From Cognatishimia coralii (GTDB taxonomy: Bacteria; Pseudomonadota; Alphaproteobacteria; Rhodobacterales; Rhodobacteraceae): a stretch of DNA of 64,000 nucleotides. The notes beneath the pieces are model-generated. The model ran no database searches and had not been told where the DNA came from. It saw only the letters and a program-made list of their open reading frames with translations. Positions 33,098-41,942 of this stretch are shown here, piece after piece. Both the position numbers and the translations under genes were made by a program. Numbering within the stretch: position 1 is the first letter of the stretch; each line of letters starts with the position of its first letter. Where the stretch lies: NCBI RefSeq assembly GCF_037478305.1, contig NZ_JBBGAZ010000001.1, forward strand, positions 930,001 to 994,000. The letters run 5' to 3'.

Positions 33098-34390
33098 CTA
33101 AATGCCATCGACAAGGATCGAGGGTTCTCGGCGGGCGTTGCATTTTTCCACGGAGCAGATACGGCAAGCGGCCCCAACTTGCCCTTCTGGCGGCAGTCTT
33201 TCGCGGTTTGGCGTTATCAACATGGTGGCTGTGAACGTCGTGTTCTGACCAAATTGTGGACGGCCCTGCGGCTCTGAAACTGCGAAGCATTTGAACTGCT
33301 CCATTTCGCGCGCCGCAAATTCCACGACCTGCATCAAAGGTTGTCCCGGTTGCTGTAATGCGCGGAACAGAGGCCAGCGAGGACAGGCGGAACTATAGCG
33401 CGGCAAGCTAAAGCCCTTGATCTCTTTGCGATAGATCATCGTGCCCGCCATGTCGCATTTCACCAGACCATAGTCCTGATCCAAAACGCCTTTGGGCAGA
33501 AACGCAATGCGCCGCATGGTAGCCCCGAGCGAGACTTTAAACCGTTCGGCCAAAGCTGCGACGTCGCCGTCACACTCGCGATGTGCAACCTCAAAATCAT
33601 CGAGAGGCATGGCGCGGGCGTTTGCCGCATAGTCTTCAAGCAATTCCCGCGCGAGGAATTTTGCGCCCTTACTTCGTAGAAGCTCTGACTGATGTATGAC
33701 CGCCTCTACCTCCGCGCCGTCTTCTATCTCGGGAAAGAAATACGCGGCCTGCCCCAAAAAGCTGTGCAGCTCATCCCTTGGCGAAGCCAGTCGGGTCTCG
33801 GCTTCTTTGGCGCCATCCAGATAATTTACAAGAAGCTGCGAACTTTCGGCCAATCGTTGACTGTCCTCAGAGAGGTTGCGGTGAAACCGCGCGCGCCACT
33901 CCGGTTCGAGTTCGCGGTTTTCGTGCAGAATGCCAGCGGTTGCATGAACCGCTGTAACCATCGAGAGCACCTCGTGCATCGCTGCCGCAAGTTCGGGGTC
34001 ATGCGCCAGCCGGTCACTCAGCGTTTCAACCGTGCGTTCCAGCTTGAGACCCAGCTGATGTTGAGACCGGATGATATTCGCCCAACCAGGGAAGCGCGCG
34101 GCGAATTCATCAATCCGTTCCAGCTCTGGATCCGCCTCTGTCGTAACGTTTGCGGCCTCTCGAAGGGCTGAAATCAGGGTGGCTTCTGCACCTTCGCTCA
34201 GCAACGTTGCCTCGACACCAAGAACATTTGCGATATCGACTACGAGTTTGCCGCCGATTCTGCGCTTGTCATGTTCGATTAAATTCAAATAAGAGGCAGA
34301 AATTCCGACGCGGGACGCAAGGTCAGCCTGCCGCATTTTCATAGCCATACGTCGTTCGCGAACACGGCTTCCGATAGAGCGATCTTTCAT
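33098..34390 (-). CDS. ScfR-type XRE regulator (short-chain fatty acyl-CoA responsive)
   Basis: The protein has about 430 residues from the ATG at 34390, which has AAGGA nine bases upstream; the frame is open to a TTG at 34414. An XRE helix-turn-helix occupies residues 8-62 (RERRMAMKMRQADLASRVGI, SASYLNLIEHDKRRIGG). The remainder matches the RamB/PrpR/PccR-like regulators with a C-terminal ScfR domain ending in a cysteine-rich GAACRICSVEKC. Relatives bind acetyl-, propionyl- or other short-chain acyl-CoA and control propionyl-CoA, glyoxylate or ethylmalonyl-CoA pathway genes, recognising TTTGCAAA-like sites. Two near-matching direct repeats lie just upstream of this gene, suggesting self-regulation. 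The acyl-CoA ligand cannot be chosen from sequence. Confidence 0.88.
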   Translation of the reverse strand: MKDRSIGSRVRERRMAMKMRQADLASRVGISASYLNLIEHDKRRIGGKLVVDIANVLGVEATLLSEGAEATLISALREAANVTTEADPELERIDEFAARFPGWANIIRSQHQLGLKLERTVETLSDRLAHDPELAAAMHEVLSMVTAVHATAGILHENRELEPEWRARFHRNLSEDSQRLAESSQLLVNYLDGAKEAETRLASPRDELHSFLGQAAYFFPEIEDGAEVEAVIHQSELLRSKGAKFLARELLEDYAANARAMPLDDFEVAHRECDGDVAALAERFKVSLGATMRRIAFLPKGVLDQDYGLVKCDMAGTMIYRKEIKGFSLPRYSSACPRWPLFRALQQPGQPLMQVVEFAAREMEQFKCFAVSEPQGRPQFGQNTTFTATMLITPNRERLPPEGQVGAACRICSVEKCNARREPSILVDGI

Positions 34391-34435
34391 CTCGGCATAT
34401 CCTTGCTTTTTCAACGACTTGCTCAGCCGTGAAAA

Positions 34436-34481
34436 TTTTCTTTACAAAACCTGCTAGCACACCGTGATTTTCTTTACAAAA
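34436..34481. promoter_or_regulatory. Two 14-base direct repeats, candidate ScfR operators
   Basis: TTTTCTTTACAAAA occurs at 34436-34449 and identically at 34468-34481, 32 bases apart or about three helical turns. The TTTACAAA core is one base from the TTTGCAAA half-site described for RamB/PrpR/PccR-type regulators. The repeats lie between the divergent regulator gene and the importer operon, so either or both could be controlled. Confidence 0.62.
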
Positions 34482-34615
34482 TTTTTATTACGACAAAGGC
34501 GCTTGTTGCGAAATTTTCAACTTCCCACTGATACTCGAAGGGCACGTAAAGTGTAATGTGTGTGCCGCGGAGGAGGCGGTCATGCACAATAATCTGTTTA
34601 AACGGGAGGAATATA

Positions 34616-35953
34616 ATGTCCAAATCGACATTGACTCGTCGCGGCGTCCTGAAATCCGGTGCAGTTGCCGGTGCAGGTCTCGCGCTGCCAACATATCTGG
34701 CCGCTGGTAGCCATGCTGGTTACACCAACGCGCCAACTGGCAGCACTGTGACGCTTGGCTTCAACGTACCACAAACTGGTCCTTACGCGGACGAGGGTGC
34801 GGACGAACTGCGCGCGTTCCAGCTTGCGGTCGAGCACCTGAATGGCGGCGGCGACGGCGGCATGATCAACACCTTTAGCTCCAAGACGCTGGACGGTACC
34901 GGCATCCTGGGCAAAAAGGTTGAGTTCGTCACCGGCGACACCCAAACCAAATCTGACGCGGCACGCGCATCTGCACGTTCCATGATCGAAAAAGACGGCG
35001 CAGTTATGATCTCTGGGGGCTCGTCCTCTGGTGTGGCTGTTGCGGTTCAAGCGCTCTGCCAAGAAGCAGGCGTTATCTTCATGGCGGGTCTGACCCACTC
35101 CAACGACACCACCGGTAAGGACAAGAAGGCCAACGGTTTCCGTCACTTCTTCAACTCCTACATGTCCGGTGCGGCGCTGGCGCCAATCTTGGCCAACAAT
35201 TACGGCACCGACCGTAAGGCGTATCACCTAACCGCGGACTACAACTGGGGCTACACCACCGAAGAAGCGGTGCGTACCTCGACTGAAGCAATGGGTTGGG
35301 AAACAGTTGCAGCGGTGAAAACACCACTGACACAAACTGACTTCTCTTCCTACATCGCGCCTGTTCTGCAGTCCGGTGCTGACGTTCTGGTTCTGAACCA
35401 CTACGGCGGCAACATGGTGAACTCGCTGACCAACGCGGTTCAGTTCGGCCTGCGCGACAAGCTGGTGAACAACAAGAACTTTGAAATCGTTGTTCCTCTG
35501 TACTCCCGCCTGATGGCGAAGGGTGCGGGTGCCAACGTTAAAGGCATCTACGGTTCCACCAACTGGCACTGGTCCCTGCAGGACGAAGGTTCCAAAGCGT
35601 TCGTTCGTTCCTTCGGTGAGAAGTATGGCTTCCCACCATCCCAGGCGGCACACACCTGCTACGTACAGACCCTTCTGTATGCAGACGCGTGTAACCGCGC
35701 AGGCACCTTTAACCCATGTGGCGTTGCAGAAGCTCTTGAAGGCTTTGAGTTCGACGGCATGGGCAACGGTAAAACTCTGTACCGTGCCGAAGACCACCAG
35801 TGCTTCAAAGACGTTCTGGTTGTGCGTGGTAAAGAGAACCCAACTTCCGAATTCGACCTTCTCGAAATCGTTGAAGTTACTCCTGTCGATCAGGTTACCT
35901 ACGACGCTTCCATCTTTGGTGGCGAACTGGGTTCCTGTAACCCAGGCGCGTAA
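34616..35953 (+). CDS. Branched-chain amino acid/amide-type ABC transporter substrate-binding protein with Tat signal
   Basis: This is a 445-residue periplasmic binding protein. The ATG at 34616 follows GGGAGGA and is preferred over the longer frame from 34556. The N-terminus carries a twin-arginine signal, LTRRGVLKSGAVAGAGLALP, so the protein is probably folded before export. The mature part has the type I periplasmic-binding fold of the LivJ/UrtA/AmiC group: TVTLGFNVPQTGPYADEGADE and a long central Rossmann-like pair. It is followed by LivH-, LivM-, LivG- and LivF-type genes that complete the importer. Ligands in this group include branched-chain amino acids, urea, short amides and other carbon compounds; the sequence does not decide. 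Codon use resembles that of a highly expressed gene, rich in GGT, AAC and TCC. Confidence 0.9.
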   Translation: MSKSTLTRRGVLKSGAVAGAGLALPTYLAAGSHAGYTNAPTGSTVTLGFNVPQTGPYADEGADELRAFQLAVEHLNGGGDGGMINTFSSKTLDGTGILGKKVEFVTGDTQTKSDAARASARSMIEKDGAVMISGGSSSGVAVAVQALCQEAGVIFMAGLTHSNDTTGKDKKANGFRHFFNSYMSGAALAPILANNYGTDRKAYHLTADYNWGYTTEEAVRTSTEAMGWETVAAVKTPLTQTDFSSYIAPVLQSGADVLVLNHYGGNMVNSLTNAVQFGLRDKLVNNKNFEIVVPLYSRLMAKGAGANVKGIYGSTNWHWSLQDEGSKAFVRSFGEKYGFPPSQAAHTCYVQTLLYADACNRAGTFNPCGVAEALEGFEFDGMGNGKTLYRAEDHQCFKDVLVVRGKENPTSEFDLLEIVEVTPVDQVTYDASIFGGELGSCNPGA

Positions 35954-35966
35954 GCGAACCTCCCAG

Positions 35967-36029
35967 AATGGGGCGCTGATCGCCCCATTCCCTTTAAAGT
36001 ATCACGCAGCCCTCCCGAGGGTTGCGTGA
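35967..36029 (+). terminator. Two tandem hairpins between the binding-protein and permease genes
   Basis: AATGGGGCG (35967-35975) pairs with CGCCCCATT (35981-35989), and a 13-base arm at 36002-36014 pairs with 36017-36029 with one G-U wobble. Neither is followed by a strong T-run, so they more likely reduce read-through or protect the upstream message, giving more binding protein than permease. Confidence 0.6.
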
Positions 36030-36047
36030 CCTAATACGGTGGGACCA

Positions 36048-37079
36048 ATGGAAGCAATTATCCTACAAATTCTCAATGGCTTAGATAAGGGATCCGCCTA
36101 TGCGTTGATCGCTCTGGGCCTTACGCTGATCTTCGGCACACTTGGGGTTGTGAACTTTGCACACGGCGCGCTCTTTATGATCGGCGCTTTCTGTGCGGTG
36201 ACCCTCAGCCGGATCTTGACCCTGTCACATACAGTCATCGATGAAACCCGCACGGACTTTCTCGGCAACCCGTTGAAGGTCGATGTGCCCTATGTTCACG
36301 ACATCTTCGGAGTCGCGACGGGGGATGCTATCATCGATTGGGCGGTCCCTCTGTCCATCCTTTTCGCGATCCCAGTGATGATCGGTATCGGCATCATTAT
36401 GGAGCGCGGCCTTATCAAGCACTTCTACAAGCGCCCGCATGCGGACCAGATCCTCGTGACCTTTGGTCTTGCGATCGTTTTGCAGGAGATCATCAAATAC
36501 TACTTTGGTGCGAACCCTATCCCAACCCCTGCGCCTGACGCCTTCAAAGGCTCTTTCGACTTTGGTCAAGCGCTTGGATTTGATCCGAACCTGATCATCT
36601 ACCCCTACTGGCGGATCGTCTACTTTGCCTTTGCAATCGTGATCATCGGTGCTGTCTTTGCCTTCTTGCAGTTCACCACCTTCGGGATGGTTGTGCGGGC
36701 CGGCATGGCAGACCGTGAAACCGTGCAGCTCCTGGGCATCAACATCGACCGTCGCTTCACGCTGATGTTCGGCATGGCCGCCGCCGTCGCGGGGCTCGCG
36801 GGTGTCATGTACACACCTATTAACTCGCCAAACTATCACATGGGTATGGACTTCCTTGTTCTCAGCTTTGTTGTGGTTGTTGTGGGCGGCATGGGCTCCT
36901 TGCCTGGCGCGGTTCTTGCAGGCTTCCTGCTCGGCGTTCTGGAAAGCTTTGCCTCCATGCGCGAAGTCCTCGCAGTCCTGCCCGGCCTTAACCAAATTAT
37001 CATCTACCTCGTCGCCATCGTGATCCTTCTGACCCGTCCACGCGGTCTGATGGGACGCAAAGGCGTGATGGAGGAGTAA
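36048..37079 (+). CDS. LivH-type ABC transporter permease
   Basis: The 343-residue permease has about 8 to 9 membrane helices and the LivH signatures LNGLDKGSAYALIALGLTLIFGTLGVVNFAHGA near the start and GGMGSLPGAVLAGFLLGVLES near the end. The ATG at 36048 (MEAIILQILNG) is preceded by GGTGGGA and is preferred over a GTG three codons upstream. It carries an insertion of about 40 residues after the second helix (DETRTDFLGNPLKVDVPYVHD), longer than in Escherichia coli LivH. It pairs with the LivM-type permease whose gene begins 5 bases after its stop. Confidence 0.92.
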   Translation: MEAIILQILNGLDKGSAYALIALGLTLIFGTLGVVNFAHGALFMIGAFCAVTLSRILTLSHTVIDETRTDFLGNPLKVDVPYVHDIFGVATGDAIIDWAVPLSILFAIPVMIGIGIIMERGLIKHFYKRPHADQILVTFGLAIVLQEIIKYYFGANPIPTPAPDAFKGSFDFGQALGFDPNLIIYPYWRIVYFAFAIVIIGAVFAFLQFTTFGMVVRAGMADRETVQLLGINIDRRFTLMFGMAAAVAGLAGVMYTPINSPNYHMGMDFLVLSFVVVVVGGMGSLPGAVLAGFLLGVLESFASMREVLAVLPGLNQIIIYLVAIVILLTRPRGLMGRKGVMEE

Positions 37080-37083
37080 GACT

Positions 37084-38274
37084 ATGTTCGGACTTGAAAA
37101 GAAAGACTGGAACCTCTTGCTGTTCGTAGCAGCACTGGTGGCCCTCGCGCCGTTTATCCTGAACCCCTTCCCGGAAAACTCTGCGATGGCTCAGTTCAAC
37201 GCAGGCTATCCGGACCTGATGCAGCGCTTTGTGATCTTTGGCATCTTTGCCATTGGCTTTAACATCCTCTTTGGCCTCACAGGCTACCTCTCCTTCGGCC
37301 ACGCGGCCTTCCTCGGAGTGGGGTCATACGCGGCGATCTGGATGATGAAGCTGCTGACCATGAATGTGATCCCTGCGATCATCCTGTCGGTCATCGTTGC
37401 GGGTATCTTCAGTGTGCTGGTGGGCTATGTGACCCTGCGCCGCTCGGGCATCTACTTCTCGATCCTGACGTTGGCTTTCGCGCAGATGTCTTACTCCCTG
37501 GCCTACTCGGTTCTGACGCCGATCACCGGTGGTGAAACCGGCCTGCAGCCAAAAGTCAGCGATCCCCGCATTCTGGACGGAGCCATCGCGGATGGGACAA
37601 TCCCAAAAGCCAACCTCTTTGGTCTGGAGATGGGCGCAAGCTTTGATCTGAGCATCGCGGGCTGGGTCTTTACCTTCAACGCAGGCTACTACATCGCAGC
37701 CATCGTCATGTTGGCGAGCTTCTATCTGGCGATCCGTATCTTCCGCAGCCCCTTCGGTCTGATGATGCGCGCCGTGAAGTCCAACCAGCAGCGGATGAAC
37801 TACACCGGTTTGAACACCAAGCCTTACACCCTCGCAGCCTTTGTGATCTCTGGCATGTATGCGGGTCTGGCCGGTGGTCTGATGGTGGCCATGGACACCC
37901 AAGCGGGTCCCGAGCGGATGTTCTGGACAGCCTCTGGTGAGGTGGTTCTCATGACCATCCTTGGTGGCGCGGGCACGCTGATCGGTCCGGTTCTGGGCGC
38001 AGGTGTGATCAAATACATGGAAAACATCCTGTCCAAGATCAACTCTGACATCCTGCACGGCTGGTTCGCCTTTATGCCAGACGGCATGGAAGACTTCACA
38101 GTCGCGATCCTTTACCCCTTCATCGGTAAAGGCTGGCACCTGACCCTGGGCATTCTGTTCATGCTCGTGGTGATCTTCCTTCCGGGTGGTCTTGTCGAAG
38201 GTGGCCAACGTATCCGAGCGATGTTCGGACGCGGCAAAGCCGAAGACAAACCCTCAACCGAACCTGCAGAATAA
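37084..38274 (+). CDS. LivM-type ABC transporter permease
   Basis: The 396-residue permease has about 10 helices. FGLTGYLSFGHAAFLGVGSYAA and RRSGIYFSILTLAFAQMSY are typical of LivM, and RSPFGLMMRAVKSNQQRMNYTGLN is the cytoplasmic loop that contacts the ATPases. GAGTLIGPVLGAGVIKYMENIL closes the transport core. A GAGGAGT sequence overlaps the end of the LivH gene and should drive translation. With the LivH-type protein it should form the membrane channel of the importer. Confidence 0.92.
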   Translation: MFGLEKKDWNLLLFVAALVALAPFILNPFPENSAMAQFNAGYPDLMQRFVIFGIFAIGFNILFGLTGYLSFGHAAFLGVGSYAAIWMMKLLTMNVIPAIILSVIVAGIFSVLVGYVTLRRSGIYFSILTLAFAQMSYSLAYSVLTPITGGETGLQPKVSDPRILDGAIADGTIPKANLFGLEMGASFDLSIAGWVFTFNAGYYIAAIVMLASFYLAIRIFRSPFGLMMRAVKSNQQRMNYTGLNTKPYTLAAFVISGMYAGLAGGLMVAMDTQAGPERMFWTASGEVVLMTILGGAGTLIGPVLGAGVIKYMENILSKINSDILHGWFAFMPDGMEDFTVAILYPFIGKGWHLTLGILFMLVVIFLPGGLVEGGQRIRAMFGRGKAEDKPSTEPAE

Positions 38275-38286
38275 GGAGACTGACCT

Positions 38287-39042
38287 ATGGGAATTCTCGA
38301 AGTCAAAGACGTCGGCAAACGGTTCGGTGGCCTGCAGGCCCTCGGCGATGTGAACCTCAGCGTCAAAGAAAACTCTGTTCACGCCATCATCGGCCCGAAC
38401 GGAGCTGGCAAATCCACCCTGCTGAACTGCTTTGTGGGAAAACTGATCCCGGACACAGGCTCTGTCACCTTTGACGGCCAGTCCGTGCTGGGACGCACGC
38501 CCTATGAAATCAACCAGATGGGCATCAGCCGCGTGTTCCAGACCCCCGAGATCTTTGGCGATCTCTCGGTGATGGAAAACATGATGATCCCGATCTTTGC
38601 CAAGCGTGATGGTGCTTTCCGTCTGCAGGCCATCCCACACATGATGGAAGAAAAAGACATCGTGGAAGCCGCAGAAAAGCAGCTGGTTGATATGAATATG
38701 GCTGACAAACGTAACATGCACGCCGCAGCCATGTCCCGCGGGGACAAGCGGCGTCTCGAGATCGGCATGTGCCTCGCTCAGGAACCTCGTCTCTTGCTTC
38801 TTGACGAACCCACCGCTGGCATGGCGCGTGCCGATACCAACAACACGATCGACCTGCTTAAACAGATCAAGGAAGAGCGTGACATCACCATCGCCATCAT
38901 CGAACACGACATGCACGTGGTGTTCTCGCTGGCAGAGCGTATCACCGTGCTGGCCCAGGGCACCCCTCTTGTTGAGGACACGCCTGACAATATCAAAGGC
39001 CATCCAAAAGTGCGCGAAGCCTACCTCGGCGAAGCGGCGTAA
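38287..39042 (+). CDS. LivG-type ABC transporter ATPase
   Basis: The 251-residue ATPase has Walker A GPNGAGKST (36-44), Q-loop FQTPEIF, a signature that reads MSRGDKRRLEIG instead of LSGGQ, and Walker B LLLLDEPTAGM with Asp173 and Glu174. The H-loop is IIEHDMHVV. The altered signature occurs in some LivG relatives and should be tolerated because the partner LivF-type protein keeps a canonical LSGGE. It starts 12 bases after the LivM stop behind AAGGAG. Confidence 0.92.
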   Translation: MGILEVKDVGKRFGGLQALGDVNLSVKENSVHAIIGPNGAGKSTLLNCFVGKLIPDTGSVTFDGQSVLGRTPYEINQMGISRVFQTPEIFGDLSVMENMMIPIFAKRDGAFRLQAIPHMMEEKDIVEAAEKQLVDMNMADKRNMHAAAMSRGDKRRLEIGMCLAQEPRLLLLDEPTAGMARADTNNTIDLLKQIKEERDITIAIIEHDMHVVFSLAERITVLAQGTPLVEDTPDNIKGHPKVREAYLGEAA

Positions 39043-39054
39043 GGAGAAATCACA

Positions 39055-39810
39055 ATGAATGATAAACCCGATTTTTCCAAAGGCGTGAACCGCGCGGAAA
39101 CAGCCCCTGCCTATCTCTCGGTGTGGAACCTCGAGAGTTACTATGGCGAAAGCTACATCGTGCAAAACATCAGCTTCAACGTGCACGAAGGCGAAATTCT
39201 GGCTCTGCTCGGCCGGAACGGCGCTGGCAAAACCTCGACCCTGCGTTCGATCGCGCGGATGGATGAGCCACAGGTGCAAGGGGGCGAGATCTGGCTGGAT
39301 CACAAACCCCTGCACTCTTGCGCAAGCCATGAGGCCAGCCAGATGGGCATCGGCCTTGTGCCAGAAGACCGCTCGATCATCCCCGGCCTGACTGTGGAAG
39401 AGAACCTGAAACTGGCCCAGATTGCGCCGCCGATTGGCTGGTCGCTGGAACGTCTCTACTCGCTTTTCCCGCGTCTGGGCGAGCGTCGCACCCAAGAAGG
39501 CGTGACCCTCTCGGGTGGTGAGCAGCAGATGCTGGCGATTGCGCGCGCCTTGGCACGGGACATCAAAGTTCTGCTGCTGGACGAGCCTTACGAGGGTCTG
39601 GCCCCTGTGATCGTGGATGAGATCGAAAAGACTCTGCGCATCATCAAGGAACAGGGCATCACCACGATTATCGTGGAACAAAACGCGGTGCGGGCGCTGG
39701 AATTGGCGGATCGCGCGGTGATCTTGGATACCGGTGGCATCGTCTTTGACGGCACCGCGCAGGAAGTGCTTGAAAACGAGCAGCTCCGCGCTGAATATCT
39801 GGCTATCTAA
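39055..39810 (+). CDS. LivF-type ABC transporter ATPase
   Basis: The 251-residue ATPase has Walker A GRNGAGKTS (53-61), signature LSGGEQQML (152-160), Walker B VLLLDEPYEGL with Asp176 and Glu177, and the H-loop region IIVEQNAVRALEL, with Gln-Asn where many ATPases have a histidine, as is common in LivF proteins. An extra N-terminal segment of about 20 residues precedes the ATPase fold. It starts 12 bases after the LivG stop behind AAGGAGA and completes the five-gene importer. Confidence 0.92.
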   Translation: MNDKPDFSKGVNRAETAPAYLSVWNLESYYGESYIVQNISFNVHEGEILALLGRNGAGKTSTLRSIARMDEPQVQGGEIWLDHKPLHSCASHEASQMGIGLVPEDRSIIPGLTVEENLKLAQIAPPIGWSLERLYSLFPRLGERRTQEGVTLSGGEQQMLAIARALARDIKVLLLDEPYEGLAPVIVDEIEKTLRIIKEQGITTIIVEQNAVRALELADRAVILDTGGIVFDGTAQEVLENEQLRAEYLAI

Positions 39811-39822
39811 GTCGCAACTGGC

Positions 39823-39846
39823 GCGCCCTACCCTTCGGTGGGGCGC
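39823..39846 (+). terminator. Hairpin after the importer operon
   Basis: GCGCCCTACC (39823-39832) pairs with GGTGGGGCGC (39837-39846) with one wobble. The T-run after it is weak (TGCTTTGC), so termination may be partial and some read-through into the acetyl-CoA synthetase gene is possible. Confidence 0.6.
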
Positions 39847-39870
39847 TGCTTTGCAAAATAGGATTACAAC

Positions 39871-41817
39871 ATGACTTCACCTACATATGCGCCGTCTGCG
39901 GAACTGGCGTCCAAAGCACACGTGGACGCAGCCAAATATGAGGAAATGTATGCCGCCTCGATCAAAGACCCTGACGGGTTCTGGCGCGAGCAAGGCGCGC
40001 GGATCGATTGGATCAAACCTTTTACCCAAGTCAAAAACGTCAGCTATGATTTCGGCAATGTGAATATCAACTGGTATGCGGATGGCACGCTGAACGTATC
40101 CGCCAACTGCATCGACCGTCATCTGGCGACGCGCGGCGATCAAACCGCAATCATCTGGGAACCTGACAGCCCTGATGAGGCCGCGCAGCACATCACCTAC
40201 CAAGAGCTGCATGACAACACCTGCCGTATGGCGAATGTCCTCAAAGACATGGGCGTCGGCAAAGGCGACCGCGTCGTCCTTTATATCCCGATGATCCCTG
40301 AGGCCGCCTATGCGATGCTGGCCTGTACCCGCATCGGCGCGATCCATTCGATTGTTTTCGCTGGGTTCTCGCCTGACGCTTTGGCGGCACGGGTGAATGG
40401 CTCTGAGGCGAAAGTCGTGATCACTGCGGACGAAGCGCCGCGTGGCGGCCGCAATACGCCTTTGAAAACCAATGCCGACAAGGCGCTGGAGGCCTGTTCC
40501 GATAGCGTGAAGTCCTTGGTTGTTCGTCGCACCGGCAGCGACGTGCCTTGGAATGACGCGCGGGATTACGACTATAACGCTTTGGCGGCTCAGGCCGCGA
40601 CCACCTGTGCTCCGGAAGAGATGGGCGCGGAAGATCCGCTGTTCATTCTCTATACCTCGGGCTCTACGGGTCAGCCAAAGGGCGTTGTCCACACCACCGG
40701 CGGCTATATCGTTTACGCGAGCCTCACCCACCAGATGACCTTTGACTACCACGAGGGCGATATCTTCTGGTGTACGGCGGATGTGGGCTGGGTCACGGGC
40801 CACAGCTATATCGTCTATGGTCCGCTCGCGAATGGCGCGACGACCGTCATGTTCGAAGGCACTCCGACCTATCCAGACGCCTCCCGCTTCTGGCAAGTCT
40901 GTGAAAAGCACAAGGTCAATCAGTTCTATACCGCACCAACCGCGATCCGCGCGCTGATGGGGCAAGGTGATGAGTTCGTGAAGAAAGCTGACCTGTCCTC
41001 GCTGCGCATCCTTGGCACCGTGGGCGAGCCGATCAACCCAGAGGCCTGGAACTGGTACAACGACGTTGTCGGCGGCGGCAATTGCCCCATCGTGGACACT
41101 TGGTGGCAGACTGAAACAGGCGGTCACCTGATGACCCCCCTGCCTGGCGCGCATGCGACCAAACCGGGCTCTGCGATGAAACCGTTCTTTGGCATTGAAC
41201 CTGTGGTTCTGGAACCTGCCTCTGGCGAGATCATCGAAGGCAATGGCGTCGAAGGCGTGCTTTGCATCCGCGACAGCTGGCCCGGCCAAATGCGCACGGT
41301 TTGGGGCGACCATGAGCGGTTCGAGAAGACCTACTTCTCTGACTACAAAGGCTATTACTTCACCGGTGACGGCTGTCGCCGCGATGAAGACGGCGATTAC
41401 TGGATCACAGGCCGCGTTGACGATGTGATCAACGTTTCCGGTCACCGTATGGGGACCGCCGAAGTTGAAAGCGCGCTTGTAGCGCATGAGAAGGTCGCTG
41501 AGGCCGCCGTCGTGGGCTATCCGCATGATATCAAAGGTCAGGGCATTTATTGCTATGTCACTCTGATGTCCGGCGAAGAACCAACGGAAGAGCTGCGCAA
41601 AGAGCTGCGCACTTGGGTGCGCACAGAAATCGGCCCTATTGCCAGCCCGGATCTGATCCAATGGGCGCCGGGCCTGCCGAAAACCCGCTCTGGTAAGATC
41701 ATGCGCCGTATCCTGCGCAAGATCGCGGAAAACGACTATGGGTCTCTTGGAGACACCTCCACACTCGCGGAACCTGCAGTCGTTGATGACCTCATCGAAA
41801 ATCGTATGAATCGATGA
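39871..41817 (+). CDS. acs: Acetyl-CoA synthetase
   Basis: The 648-residue enzyme makes acetyl-CoA from acetate, ATP and CoA through acetyl-AMP. The core ATP-binding loop is ILYTSGSTGQPKGVVH, followed by WCTADVGWVTGHSY and the adenylate motif TWWQTETGG. The C-terminal domain has GRVDDVINVSGHRMGTAEVE and the catalytic lysine in LPKTRSGKIMRRILRK (Lys609), the usual target of inactivating acetylation. Length and motifs are canonical. It lies 60 bases after the importer operon. An ScfR-type regulator and a symporter-kinase lie within 10 kb, consistent with a local cluster for acetate or short-chain acid use; direct control is inference. Confidence 0.96.
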   Translation: MTSPTYAPSAELASKAHVDAAKYEEMYAASIKDPDGFWREQGARIDWIKPFTQVKNVSYDFGNVNINWYADGTLNVSANCIDRHLATRGDQTAIIWEPDSPDEAAQHITYQELHDNTCRMANVLKDMGVGKGDRVVLYIPMIPEAAYAMLACTRIGAIHSIVFAGFSPDALAARVNGSEAKVVITADEAPRGGRNTPLKTNADKALEACSDSVKSLVVRRTGSDVPWNDARDYDYNALAAQAATTCAPEEMGAEDPLFILYTSGSTGQPKGVVHTTGGYIVYASLTHQMTFDYHEGDIFWCTADVGWVTGHSYIVYGPLANGATTVMFEGTPTYPDASRFWQVCEKHKVNQFYTAPTAIRALMGQGDEFVKKADLSSLRILGTVGEPINPEAWNWYNDVVGGGNCPIVDTWWQTETGGHLMTPLPGAHATKPGSAMKPFFGIEPVVLEPASGEIIEGNGVEGVLCIRDSWPGQMRTVWGDHERFEKTYFSDYKGYYFTGDGCRRDEDGDYWITGRVDDVINVSGHRMGTAEVESALVAHEKVAEAAVVGYPHDIKGQGIYCYVTLMSGEEPTEELRKELRTWVRTEIGPIASPDLIQWAPGLPKTRSGKIMRRILRKIAENDYGSLGDTSTLAEPAVVDDLIENRMNR

Positions 41818-41857
41818 GGTCAGACTGAGGGGCTTTGCCTTTTGGTTGAAATGCAAA

Positions 41858-41890
41858 GGCTGGGAGGGTCCCAACTCCCGGCCTTTGTTC
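41858..41890 (+). terminator. Terminator after the acetyl-CoA synthetase gene
   Basis: GGCTGGGAG (41858-41866) pairs with CTCCCGGCC (41875-41883) with one wobble, and TTTGTTC follows. The stem is convincing and the tail moderate. Confidence 0.68.
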
Positions 41891-41942
41891 TGTCTGGCGA
41901 TGATTGATTGACGCGTGGGGCCATCGCGCCTAGCGTCGCCGC

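Noticed and set aside
38254..39681. Minus-strand frame of 475 codons opposite the LivG/LivF genes
   Set aside because: Both sense genes have full ABC ATPase motifs; the antisense frame has none.
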